Part shown: in pieces, positions 25,840 to 33,775 of the stretch
Layout of the letters: each line of letters starts with the position of its first letter
Position numbering within the stretch: the first letter of the stretch is position 1
From: Chitinophaga lutea
Lineage (GTDB): Bacteria; Bacteroidota; Bacteroidia; Chitinophagales; Chitinophagaceae
DNA length: 64,000 nt
NCBI RefSeq assembly: GCF_003813775.1
Contig: NZ_RPDH01000002.1
Span: 930,001 to 994,000 of the forward strand
Direction: 5' to 3'
Notes under the pieces: model-generated
Seen by the model: the letters and a program-made list of their open reading frames with translations, nothing else
Databases searched by the model: none
Told to the model about the DNA's origin: nothing
Made by a program: the position numbers and the translations under genes

Positions 25840-26667
25840 ATGAACAGGCAACAGGGACCAATAGGCGTATTCGATTCGGGCTATGGCGGGTTAACAGTAC
25901 TGAAAGAAATTGTCAAGGAATTACCGCAGTACGACTACATCTACCTTGGAGACAATGGCCGTGCTCCTTACGGCATCCGGTCGTTCGAAACCGTTTACCA
26001 TTACACGCTTGAATGTGTGCAGCACCTTTTCCGGATGGGCTGCCACCTGGTGGTGCTGGCCTGCAACACGGCATCGGCCAAGGCGCTGCGCACCATCCAG
26101 CAAAACGACCTGCCGAAGATCGACCCCGAGCGGCGCGTGCTCGGCATCATCCGGCCTACCACTGAAATCGTGGGCAACCATACCCGCAGCCGGCAGGTAG
26201 GCATCTTCGGCACCAGCGGCACCGTCAATTCACAGAGTTACCCGATCGAAATAGAAAAGTTTTTCCCCGACGTACAGGTATTCCAGCAGGCCTGCCCCAT
26301 GTGGGTGCCCCTGGTGGAAAACAATGAATACAACAGCGAGGGCGCGGATTATTTCATTAACAAATACATCCGCCAGTTGCTCGTGCAGTCGGGCGATATC
26401 GATACCATCGTGCTGGGCTGTACGCACTATCCCCTGCTGGCGGACAAGATACAGGAACATCTTCCCCCCGGCATCACCCTGCTATCCCAGGGCGAACTGC
26501 TGGCCAAAAGCCTGGCCGGTTACCTGCGGCGCCACCCCGAAATGCAGGCGAAATGCAGCACGGGCGGCGGCAGAACGTTTTATACCACCGACGATACGGA
26601 AACGTTCGACCGCCAGGCCGGTATTTTTTTCGGGGACTCCATTACCAGCAGGCATCTTGCCTTATAA
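25840..26667 (+). CDS. murI: Glutamate racemase
   Basis: MurI interconverts L- and D-glutamate, supplying D-Glu for peptidoglycan. The 275-residue product has IGVFDSGYGGLTVLKEI with the catalytic-site DSG at 12-14, LGDNGRAPYG, the catalytic Cys75 in LACNTASAKAL, and the second catalytic Cys194 in VLGCTHYPLL. The length is normal. The start ATG at 25840 follows a -7-like TAATTTG; an in-frame TTG at 25822 adds six residues and is not favoured. Placement between exporter genes and ferritin gives no functional hint. Confidence 0.96.
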   Translation: MNRQQGPIGVFDSGYGGLTVLKEIVKELPQYDYIYLGDNGRAPYGIRSFETVYHYTLECVQHLFRMGCHLVVLACNTASAKALRTIQQNDLPKIDPERRVLGIIRPTTEIVGNHTRSRQVGIFGTSGTVNSQSYPIEIEKFFPDVQVFQQACPMWVPLVENNEYNSEGADYFINKYIRQLLVQSGDIDTIVLGCTHYPLLADKIQEHLPPGITLLSQGELLAKSLAGYLRRHPEMQAKCSTGGGRTFYTTDDTETFDRQAGIFFGDSITSRHLAL

Positions 26668-26699
26668 TTTGTATATTTAATCAACAAGATATTCCTACT

Positions 26700-27215
26700 A
26701 TGCTAAGTAAAACAATCCAAGAAGCGCTGAACGCACAGGTTGCCCTCGAAGCAGCCTCTTCCCAGGCTTACCTCGCCATGGCATCCTGGGCCGATATCCA
26801 ACCCGGCTTGCAGGGGGTATCCGAGTTCTTTTATGTGCAGTCCGACGAGGAAAGGGTACATATGCTCAAGCTGATCAAGTTTGTGAACGAACGCGGCGGT
26901 TTCGGCATAGTGCCGCACCTGGGGCAACCCATCATCACTTTCGTATCGCTGAAAAGAGTGTTCGAGGAATTCCTCGCCCACGAAATAAAAGTGTCTGAAA
27001 GCATTAACGACCTGGTGCACATGGCGCTGCAGGAAAAGGATTACGCCACCCACAACTTCCTGCAATGGTACGTATCCGAGCAGATCGAAGAAGAAAGGCT
27101 GGCCCGCACGCTCAACGAGAAGCTGGAGCTGATCGGGGAAGACAAAAGCGGCCTCTACCTGTTTGACCGGGACATCCAGAACTACCGGCTTCAGTCGGAA
27201 CGGAAAGGAAAATAA
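26700..27215 (+). CDS. Ferritin (non-haem, FtnA-like)
   Basis: Ferritin forms a 24-mer cage that oxidises Fe2+ and stores iron. The 171-residue product is a four-helix bundle with ferroxidase ligands visible as LEAASSQAYLAMASW (Glu18), SDEERVHMLKLIKF (the E-x2-H pair near residue 50) and WYVSEQIEEERLA (the C-helix Glu set). ATG 26700 starts MLSKTIQEALNAQVALE, typical of bacterial ferritins. Upstream in-frame codons inside murI are a shadow. TAATTTG at about 26665 may be a -7 element. A strong terminator follows at 27222. Confidence 0.94.
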   Translation: MLSKTIQEALNAQVALEAASSQAYLAMASWADIQPGLQGVSEFFYVQSDEERVHMLKLIKFVNERGGFGIVPHLGQPIITFVSLKRVFEEFLAHEIKVSESINDLVHMALQEKDYATHNFLQWYVSEQIEEERLARTLNEKLELIGEDKSGLYLFDRDIQNYRLQSERKGK

Positions 27216-27221
27216 TCTTCC

Positions 27222-27254
27222 AGTGCAGGGGCCCCGCTCCTGCACTCTTTTTTT
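27222..27254 (+). terminator. Rho-independent terminator after ferritin
   Basis: AGTGCAGG at 27222-27229 pairs with CCTGCACT at 27239-27246 around a GC-rich loop, followed by C and seven T. It ends the exporter-murI-ferritin transcription unit. Confidence 0.88.
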
Positions 27255-27346
27255 ATACCAGTTGTTAATAACCGACCGTCTGCCGTTAACATTTTTTACA
27301 CCGTCTGTAGTTGATATCTAAGCAGACCTTCATCTATACCCAGCTT

Positions 27347-29542
27347 ATGCAGCATTCACCGCAAACTCCCGGAAACAAGAGAAAAGGAAACCGTGCGCTC
27401 CTCTTCCGTTATGCTTTGCTTGCTTTGTTGATCACCGCACTTACCGCGATATTGCTTATCCGTTTTTTCCAGCAGCAGCAATACAAAAAACTGCACGCAG
27501 CCGTTGAAGAACTGGCTGAAACACGCCAGCAGAAAGACTGGATAGGCGACGCCATCCAGAACATGTACGCCGCGGAAAATCACTTCCGTTTTTTTACCCT
27601 TACCTACCAGAACGCTTATTTTGCCCGTTACAGCGATGCGCTGCGCAACGTGTCCGCCGACCTCGATTCGCTGGAGCAGCATCAGCAAAGGGAAGCGGGA
27701 CTGGGCAAGCTGCTCGCCACGAAAAGAGCCCGGAGCGACATCTTCATCCGCATCAAACGCTCCACCGATTCGCTCATTGCCATGACTGCCGGCTGGGACA
27801 CCACGCGGGAGCGGAACCTCCTGCGGCCCCTTACCGCCATGCCCTTCAAACACCACGTGCAGGTAGATACGATCCGGAACAGCTACACGGCTACCAGGGC
27901 CGGTAAAAAGAAGAAACTCTTCGGCCGCATCGCCGACGCGGTGGCGAATAAAAACAATGCCGCCACGGATTCGGCGGCCAGCACCAGCATCGTCAAAACC
28001 ACCGTCAGCGATGCGCGCAGCAAACAATACAACGAACAGCAACTGCAGAAGATCCATGCCTATTACACGGATTTGTTCCGGAAAGTCAGCGCCGGGCAGG
28101 CCAACCTCAACCGCCACGAATATGAAATGGTGGCGGCCAACGACCGCATGCTGAAAACATTGCAGACCGACCTGCAGGCGCTGAAACACGACGAAACCGA
28201 AGCCCTCGCCCAGCGCCAGCAGGCACAGGCCGCCGATATCGGCATTCTGCTGGCAAGATGGAACCGCGACACGCTGGGCGGCACCGTGCTCATCGTGCTG
28301 CTGCTGGCGCTCGTACTGGCATTGATTTATAGCAGCTACCGGATCAGTGCGCGGCTGAACGTAGCGCGCCTCGAAGCGCTGCGTTTCTCCAAACTGAAAA
28401 GCGATTTCGTATCCAACATGAGCCACGAAATACGCACCCCGCTCAGCTCGGTGATCGGGTTTACGGAGCAGCTGAAAAACACGGCGCTGCAGGGCGAGCA
28501 GGAAGAGATGGTAGACGCCATCCAGCTTTCATCGAGCATGCTGCTGAGCGTGGTGAACAACGTGCTTGATTTTTCGAAACTCGAGGAAGGCAAACTCCAG
28601 CTCGAAGCCGTTCCTTTTTCCCCGCGGCAGGTGGTGGAAGAAGTGTCCAAAGGCATGCAGGTGCAGGCGGAACAGAAAAACATCGAACTGCGCGAACGGT
28701 TCGGGTTTGCCGGCGGCGAAATGGTGGAAGGCGACGCTTTCCGCCTGAAGCAGGTGCTGGTGAACCTGGTGAGCAACGCCGTGAAATTCACCCCTGTCGG
28801 CGGTTCGGTGCTGATCGACGCCGTGTTGTTTTCACAGAACGGCCGCCGCATACTGGAAGTGGCGGTAAAAGATTCCGGCATCGGCATGTCCGGCCAGCAA
28901 CTGAAACAAATTTTCGAGGAATACACCCAGTTGCCGGTGGTGAACGCGGAGCCCGGCGCGCCGAAAGGCTCGGGCCTGGGCCTGGCCATCGTGAAAAAAA
29001 TTGTGGACCTGCATCACGGAACGGTACAGGTAGACAGCAAGCCCGGCGAAGGCTCCACCTTCCGTGTAACGCTGCCTTACAAAACCGCCGTTTTAACGCC
29101 CGTTCAGGCAACCATCCCTGCTCCCACCGTACCTGCCGCGCCACCACACATTTCAAGGGCGCTCATCGTGGAAGACAACCTGCTTAACAGGCGGCTGCTG
29201 GAGATCATTCTCGAACGCCTCAACATCGCCTACGCCACCGCCACCAATGGCATAGAAGGGCTGCAAATGATGAAAGAACAGCATTTCGATATCGTGTTCA
29301 CAGACATTGCCATGCCCGAAATGGACGGCCTCGAAATGGTGCGGCACATCCGCCGCCTCCCCGATACCATCAAAGCCGGCACGCCCATTATCGCCATTAC
29401 CGGCAATGCCGTGAAAGAAGAGCTCGACCTCTACATGCGCTCCGGTTTCACCAGCTACATCCTCAAACCCTTCCGCGAAACGGAAGTGGTGGAGAAAATC
29501 AACGCCACCCGCAAAAACGGGAAACTGTCGAAGCAGGAGTAG
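27347..29542 (+). CDS. Hybrid sensor histidine kinase with C-terminal receiver domain
   Basis: A 731-residue membrane sensor. Two transmembrane helices (about 20-43 and 305-325) bracket a long, helical, probably periplasmic sensor region rich in Q, K and R that I do not recognise. The HisKA domain follows with phospho-accepting His360 in FVSNMSHEIRTPLSSVIGF. The HATPase has VLVNLVSNAVKFT, DSGIGMS and GSGLGLAIVKKIV, and the receiver domain has Asp653 in FTDIAMPEMDGL with the switch lysine in YILKPF. There is no DNA-binding output, so it needs a phosphotransfer or regulator partner elsewhere. ATG 27347 is preferred over the in-frame TTG at 27311. The gene stands alone. Confidence 0.93.
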   Translation: MQHSPQTPGNKRKGNRALLFRYALLALLITALTAILLIRFFQQQQYKKLHAAVEELAETRQQKDWIGDAIQNMYAAENHFRFFTLTYQNAYFARYSDALRNVSADLDSLEQHQQREAGLGKLLATKRARSDIFIRIKRSTDSLIAMTAGWDTTRERNLLRPLTAMPFKHHVQVDTIRNSYTATRAGKKKKLFGRIADAVANKNNAATDSAASTSIVKTTVSDARSKQYNEQQLQKIHAYYTDLFRKVSAGQANLNRHEYEMVAANDRMLKTLQTDLQALKHDETEALAQRQQAQAADIGILLARWNRDTLGGTVLIVLLLALVLALIYSSYRISARLNVARLEALRFSKLKSDFVSNMSHEIRTPLSSVIGFTEQLKNTALQGEQEEMVDAIQLSSSMLLSVVNNVLDFSKLEEGKLQLEAVPFSPRQVVEEVSKGMQVQAEQKNIELRERFGFAGGEMVEGDAFRLKQVLVNLVSNAVKFTPVGGSVLIDAVLFSQNGRRILEVAVKDSGIGMSGQQLKQIFEEYTQLPVVNAEPGAPKGSGLGLAIVKKIVDLHHGTVQVDSKPGEGSTFRVTLPYKTAVLTPVQATIPAPTVPAAPPHISRALIVEDNLLNRRLLEIILERLNIAYATATNGIEGLQMMKEQHFDIVFTDIAMPEMDGLEMVRHIRRLPDTIKAGTPIIAITGNAVKEELDLYMRSGFTSYILKPFRETEVVEKINATRKNGKLSKQE

Positions 29543-29555
29543 CCGCAAAAGAAAA

Positions 29556-29576
29556 AACCACGCGCGAAGCGTGGTT
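29556..29576 (-). terminator. Rho-independent terminator for - strand (MFS operon/39-aa ORF)
   Basis: AACCACGC and GCGTGGTT form an 8-bp stem around a five-base loop. Read on the minus strand the hairpin is followed by a run of T, while on the plus strand there is no T-run. It overlaps the stop codon of the 39-residue ORF, so it ends transcripts coming from the MFS side. Confidence 0.8.
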
Positions 29577-29694
29577 ACAATTCGTTCCTTCCGGATGTGG
29601 TAGCAATCTTAGGGGTACCGGAAGGGCTGTTAAATTTCGCTAACAATGATGCAGCAGCCAGGGCAAGTTTGATGCCACAGCGTTTAAGGCGCAT
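29575..29694 (-). CDS. Possible 39-residue small protein
   Basis: The frame starts at ATG 29694 and stops at 29575, inside the terminator hairpin. It begins MRLKRCGIKLALAAASLL and ends with a Ser/Thr/Gly-rich tail. The basic N-terminus followed by a short hydrophobic helix could be a signal or membrane-active segment. The frame is open upstream to the MFS stop without another ATG. It fits exactly between the MFS stop region and a - strand terminator, but no family is recognised. It could equally be non-coding 3' sequence of the operon. Confidence 0.3.
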   Translation of the reverse strand: MRLKRCGIKLALAAASLLAKFNSPSGTPKIATTSGRNEL

Positions 29695-29730
29695 AACACA
29701 CTCATTATCAATGTCGTCAAACTCCCGATA

Positions 29731-29769
29731 TTGTCCGCTTTTGCACAGGTTTGTCCGGTTGCGGACAAA
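29731..29769. promoter_or_regulatory. TTGTCCG motif cluster with perfect dyad
   Basis: TTGTCCG occurs at 29731-29737. TTTGTCCG at 29750-29757 is then mirrored perfectly by CGGACAAA at 29762-29769 around GTTG. The cluster lies two bases past the MFS stop and upstream of the 39-residue ORF. An 8-bp dyad plus an extra half-site looks more like a protein-binding site than a terminator, as no T-run follows. Confidence 0.45.
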
Positions 29770-29771
29770 GC

Positions 29772-30995
29772 CTACTCCGTATAGTCCATATCTTTTGAAA
29801 AGGTTTCATCGAGCCGGCGCAGCGCCAGCAATGCGATGGCGATCGTCAGCGCGCCCACCGCGCCCGCGCTGTGCAGCACGCCCCAGTGCGGTTTGAGATA
29901 AAGGAACAGCATGGTCAGGGGAATCACCGCGCCCCGCACGAAATTGGGCACGGTGGTGGCCACCGTGGCGCGCAGGTTGGTGCCGAACAGTTCCGCCGCC
30001 ACCGTAACGAACAATGCCCAGTAACCGTTCGCAAATCCCAGCAGCACGCAGACGATGTAGAAGGTCTGCACCTCCCTGAACGGCAGCAGCAGATAAATCA
30101 GGATCATGGTCAGCGACAGCAGGATGAACAGGAAGATGATCTTCTTCCGGCTCTGTACCCACTGGCTGAGCAGGCCGCTGGCAATATCGCCGAACACCTG
30201 CCCCGCAAATGCCAGCATCACCGCTTTACCCGCCACCACCGGGGCGTTGAGCTGCATCGCCTTCCCGAATTCCGGGGAAAAGGTAATGAGGATGCCCACC
30301 ACGAACCAGATAGGTAAGCCGATGGCGATGCATTGCAGGTAACGGAACAAGCGCCGGCCCGAGAAAAGCGAAAGGAAGTTGCCGCGCCGCACCTGCTGCA
30401 GTTTTGTTTTTTCATAGATGCCGGATTCCATCACCTTCATGCGCAGCACAAGCAGCAACAGGCCGAGCCCGCCGCCGATAAAATAGGAAATGCGCCACTG
30501 GAAGAGGTCGGCCATGAAATACGCCATGATGGCCCCGACTACGCCCAGCGTGGCCACCAGGGTGGTGCCGTAGCCGCGGATGCGTTTGGGCAGCACTTCC
30601 GTTACCAGCGTAACGCCTGCGCCCAGTTCGCCCGCCAGCCCGATGCCGGCAATGAAACGCATCACGGCGTATTGCGGCACGGTTTGCACGAACCCGTTGG
30701 CGATGTTGGCGAGGGAATAAATGAGGATGGAGCCGAACAGCACGGAGAGGCGTCCTTTCTTGTCGCCCAGCACGCCCCAGATGATGCCGCCGATGAGCAG
30801 GCCCGCCATCTGCATATTAAGCAGCAGCGCACCTTCGTGCAGCAGCGCATCGTCTTTGAGGCCGAGCGATTGCAGGCTGGGCACTCTCACCACACTGAAC
30901 AGGAAAAGGTCGTACATGTCCACCAGGTACCCGAAAGCGGCTACCAGTACAGGGAGGCGGAGCAGTTCTTTCATCGTGGAATTGTTGTCGGGCAT
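29772..30995 (-). CDS. MFS transporter (sugar/organic-acid:H+ symporter type)
   Basis: A 407-residue carrier with about 12 hydrophobic segments. It shows the MFS loop 2-3 motif GVLGDKKGRLSVLFGS and the RFIAGIGLAGELGAGVTLVTEVLP stretch typical of metabolite:H+ symporters, plus a C-terminal half opening with FVVGILITFSPEF. It is the last gene of the five-gene operon beginning at 35118 and starts 16 bp after the SDR gene. Given the neighbours, import of a uronate or its degradation product is inferred. Confidence 0.88.
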   Translation of the reverse strand: MPDNNSTMKELLRLPVLVAAFGYLVDMYDLFLFSVVRVPSLQSLGLKDDALLHEGALLLNMQMAGLLIGGIIWGVLGDKKGRLSVLFGSILIYSLANIANGFVQTVPQYAVMRFIAGIGLAGELGAGVTLVTEVLPKRIRGYGTTLVATLGVVGAIMAYFMADLFQWRISYFIGGGLGLLLLVLRMKVMESGIYEKTKLQQVRRGNFLSLFSGRRLFRYLQCIAIGLPIWFVVGILITFSPEFGKAMQLNAPVVAGKAVMLAFAGQVFGDIASGLLSQWVQSRKKIIFLFILLSLTMILIYLLLPFREVQTFYIVCVLLGFANGYWALFVTVAAELFGTNLRATVATTVPNFVRGAVIPLTMLFLYLKPHWGVLHSAGAVGALTIAIALLALRRLDETFSKDMDYTE

Positions 30996-31011
30996 GATGT
31001 GCTGTTAAGGG

Positions 31012-31782
31012 TTATAATCTCGGAATGGAGAAACCGCCGTCGACCATGATCACCTGGCCGGTGGAATAGGCCAGCTCGCCGGCTGCCAGCAGGGCCACCG
31101 CTTTGCCCACGTCTTCGGGCGTGCCCCACCTGGCCTGTACGAGCAGCCCCTGGCTGATGAGCTGATCGTATTTTTCTTTCACGCCGGTGGTCATATCCGT
31201 AGCGATGATGCCGGGGCGCACTTCGTACACGGGGATGCCGTATGCGCCGAGGCGCACGGCCAGCAGCTGCGTCACCATGCTGAGGCCCGCTTTCGATATG
31301 CAGTATTCCCCGCGGTTCACGGAAGCTACGGTGGCGGAGATGGAAGATACGTTGATGATGCAGCCGCTGAAATCCGGGGCGGCCTGCTGCTGGCGGAGCA
31401 TCCAGTTGGCCACCGCCTGCGCGAGGAAAAACGGGCCTTTCAGGTTCATGCCCATCACGCGGTCGTAACTTTCTTCGGGCATTTCCAGCACGTCTTTCCG
31501 TTCTTTCGGCGCCACACCGGCGTTGTTGACGAGCACGTGCAACGCGCCGTAGTGCGCCTGCACCTGTTCCAGCATGCGTTCCCGCTGGCGCGCATCGGAT
31601 ACGTCGGCCTGGCAATAGATCACATCCGTGCCGTAGCGCTGCAGCATGGCGATGGTATCCATCACTTCCGCGGGTTCGCGCACGCCGTTGATGGCCAGCC
31701 GGAATCCTCTCTGCGCCAGCATTTCAGCGATGCCCAGGCCGATGCCGCGGCTGCCGCCGGTGATAAGTGCTACTTTTTTCAT
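31012..31782 (-). CDS. Short-chain dehydrogenase/reductase (FabG-like)
   Basis: A 256-residue classical SDR with the NAD(P)-binding TGGSRGIGLGIAE near residue 7, LVNNAGVAPKER, the serine at VSSISATVASVNRG, and the YxxxK pair in EYCISKAGLSMV. The C-terminal IIMVDGGFSIPRL is typical. The ATG at 31782 overlaps the stop of the upstream Gfo/Idh/MocA gene (ATGA), so the two are translationally coupled. In this operon it more probably reduces a sugar-derived keto compound than works in fatty acid synthesis. Confidence 0.9.
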   Translation of the reverse strand: MKKVALITGGSRGIGLGIAEMLAQRGFRLAINGVREPAEVMDTIAMLQRYGTDVIYCQADVSDARQRERMLEQVQAHYGALHVLVNNAGVAPKERKDVLEMPEESYDRVMGMNLKGPFFLAQAVANWMLRQQQAAPDFSGCIINVSSISATVASVNRGEYCISKAGLSMVTQLLAVRLGAYGIPVYEVRPGIIATDMTTGVKEKYDQLISQGLLVQARWGTPEDVGKAVALLAAGELAYSTGQVIMVDGGFSIPRL

Positions 31783-32939
31783 AACGGGTCTACGTTTATC
31801 CAGCAACGTTTGGCCCAGCTTTCAAGGCCTTTTTCGGCCAGCTGTACGCCCTTCGCGCCTTCTTTGAGGTCCCAGGGAAAGGGATCGTTTTTCACGACAT
31901 GCCGCAGGAACAGTTCCCACTGGGCCTTGAAAGCATTGTCGTATGTTTCCTGGTCGGGCACCTTCGCCCAGCCGTCGAAGAATCTGACGGGTTGTTCGAT
32001 ATCCGGGTTCCAGACGGGTTTGGGCGTGTTGCCGTAATGCTGGGTGTAACACTCCCGCAAACCCGCCACCGCGGAGCCGTGCGTGCCGTCTACCTGCAGG
32101 GTGAGCAGGTCGTCGCGGCGCACGCGGGTGGTCCATGATGAATTGAAATGCGCGATAATGCCGCCCTCCAGTTCAAACGTGGCGTACGCCGCATCGTCCG
32201 CCGTGCAGGCATATGGGTTACCCTGTTCGTCGATCCGTTCGGGGATGTGCGTGGCGCCGAGGCAGCTCACCGCCTTCACGGCGCCGAACAGGTTATCGAG
32301 CACGTACCGCCAGTGGCAAAGCATATCGAGGATGATGCCGCCTTCGTCTTCTTTCCGGTAATTCCACGACGGACGTTGCGCGGGAATGGAATGGCCTTCG
32401 AACACCCAGTAACCGAATTCGCCTTTGACAGACAGGATGCGGCCGAAAAAGCCCTGCTGCATCAACCGTTTTAATTTCATGAGGCCCGGCAGCCAGAGTT
32501 TGTCCTGCACCACGCCGTGTTTGACGCCCGCCTGTTCGCAGAGCCGGTGCAGCTCCAGCGCCACGGCCGTTTCCGAGGCTACCGGTTTCTCGCAGTAAAT
32601 ATGTTTGCCCACTGCTACGGCCTGCCGGATGCTCTGGGCGCGGCGGCCGGTGGTCTGCGCGTCGAAATAGATCGTGTAAGCCGGGTCGCTCAGCACGCCT
32701 TTAAGATCGGTCGTAAAAGCGCCGATGCCGCTCTTTTCCGCCAGCTGCTGCAGGCGGGTATGGTTGCGGCCTACCAGTACGGGCTCGGGCATGATATATT
32801 CCGTGTCGCTGATCTTCACCCCGCCCTGCTGGATGATAGGCACGATGGATCGCAGCAGGTGCTGGTTGGTGCCCATTCTGCCCGTTACGCCGTTCATGAT
32901 GATACCGATACGGTGTACCTTTTTTTGTTCGTCTGCCAT
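31779..32939 (-). CDS. Gfo/Idh/MocA family oxidoreductase
   Basis: A 386-residue NAD(P)-dependent sugar dehydrogenase. The N-terminal Rossmann region has GIIMNGVTGRMGTNQHLLRS, and the family motif GKHIYCEKPVASE lies near residue 130. The C-terminal domain contains DEGGIILDMLCHWRYVLDNLFG, with the Asp-x3-His pair expected for catalysis. ATG 32939 (MADEQKKVHRIG) is preferred; the longer frame to 33014 reads back into the isomerase gene. It starts 11 bp after the isomerase stop and overlaps the SDR by four bases. Sugar substrate is unknown. Confidence 0.88.
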   Translation of the reverse strand: MADEQKKVHRIGIIMNGVTGRMGTNQHLLRSIVPIIQQGGVKISDTEYIMPEPVLVGRNHTRLQQLAEKSGIGAFTTDLKGVLSDPAYTIYFDAQTTGRRAQSIRQAVAVGKHIYCEKPVASETAVALELHRLCEQAGVKHGVVQDKLWLPGLMKLKRLMQQGFFGRILSVKGEFGYWVFEGHSIPAQRPSWNYRKEDEGGIILDMLCHWRYVLDNLFGAVKAVSCLGATHIPERIDEQGNPYACTADDAAYATFELEGGIIAHFNSSWTTRVRRDDLLTLQVDGTHGSAVAGLRECYTQHYGNTPKPVWNPDIEQPVRFFDGWAKVPDQETYDNAFKAQWELFLRHVVKNDPFPWDLKEGAKGVQLAEKGLESWAKRCWINVDPL

Positions 32940-32950
32940 CTTGTTGTTTT

Positions 32951-33775
32951 TCAGGAATGATGTAGATATGCCTGTTTGATTTTTTGCAGGAACTGCTGCT
33001 GGTTGCCGGCCCAATATTCGGTGGAAAAGATCTCCACTTCGTGGAACCCTTTAAACCCGGCTGCTTCCACCCATTCGCGTATCTGCCGCACGGGAATGCA
33101 GCCCTCTCCCATCAGGCCGCGGTCGAGCAGCAGGTCGCGCGTAGGCACGCGCCAGTCGCAAATGTGAAAAGCCAGCAAATGCCCGTTGCGCCCGCAGCGC
33201 ATGATCTCCTGTTCGAGCATGGGATCCCACCAGAGATGATACACGTCCACCGCCACGCCCACCCATGGCGAGTTCAGCGCTTCAGCCATATCGTTGGCCT
33301 GCGCCAGGGTGTTGATCGCCGAGCGTGTATCGGCATACATCGGGTGCAGCGGCTCAATGGCCAGTTGCACGCCCGCCGCCCTGGCGGCGGGCTCTATGGC
33401 GGCTATGCCGTCGAGTATCTGTTTGCGCGAGGTTTCCAGCGGCAGGCCCGCCGCCGCGCCGCACACAAGTACCAACAAGGGAGCGCCCAATGCGGCCGCT
33501 TCGGCAATCGCGCGGAGATTGTCTTCCACCGCCTCCGCCCTGCCGGCGGAGGCGGCATGAGGGAAAAAACCGCCGCGGCACAACGATACGATCTCGAGCC
33601 CTTCATCCCGCAGCATCCGCCCCGTGGCCCGGATGTCGCGGCCGGCCAGTGCATCGCGCCAGACGGTGATGCCGCTGATGCCCTCGCCGTTGTAGGCCAC
33701 CGCCGCTTCTTCGATAGATAACGGTTTGGTGGTGATGGTATGCACGCATAACCTGGACAAATCAGTACCACTCAT
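32951..33775 (-). CDS. Sugar phosphate isomerase/epimerase (xylose isomerase-like TIM barrel)
   Basis: A 274-residue AP-endonuclease-2-like TIM barrel. Metal-site features are visible: LAIEPLHPMYADTRSAINTL (Glu/His), VGVAVDVYHLWWDPML, LAFHICDWRVPT and the C-terminal FHEVEIFSTEYW. These match the hydroxypyruvate-isomerase/sugar epimerase group in the family. ATG 33775 overlaps the stop of the upstream GH88-like gene (ATGA). The neighbouring Gfo/Idh/MocA dehydrogenase is a common partner of this family in sugar catabolism. Confidence 0.87.
   Translation of the reverse strand: MSGTDLSRLCVHTITTKPLSIEEAAVAYNGEGISGITVWRDALAGRDIRATGRMLRDEGLEIVSLCRGGFFPHAASAGRAEAVEDNLRAIAEAAALGAPLLVLVCGAAAGLPLETSRKQILDGIAAIEPAARAAGVQLAIEPLHPMYADTRSAINTLAQANDMAEALNSPWVGVAVDVYHLWWDPMLEQEIMRCGRNGHLLAFHICDWRVPTRDLLLDRGLMGEGCIPVRQIREWVEAAGFKGFHEVEIFSTEYWAGNQQQFLQKIKQAYLHHS

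Noticed and set aside
29597..29896. 99-residue + frame over the end of the MFS gene
   Set aside because: Overlaps the MFS coding end and the - strand 39-residue frame; no protein features.
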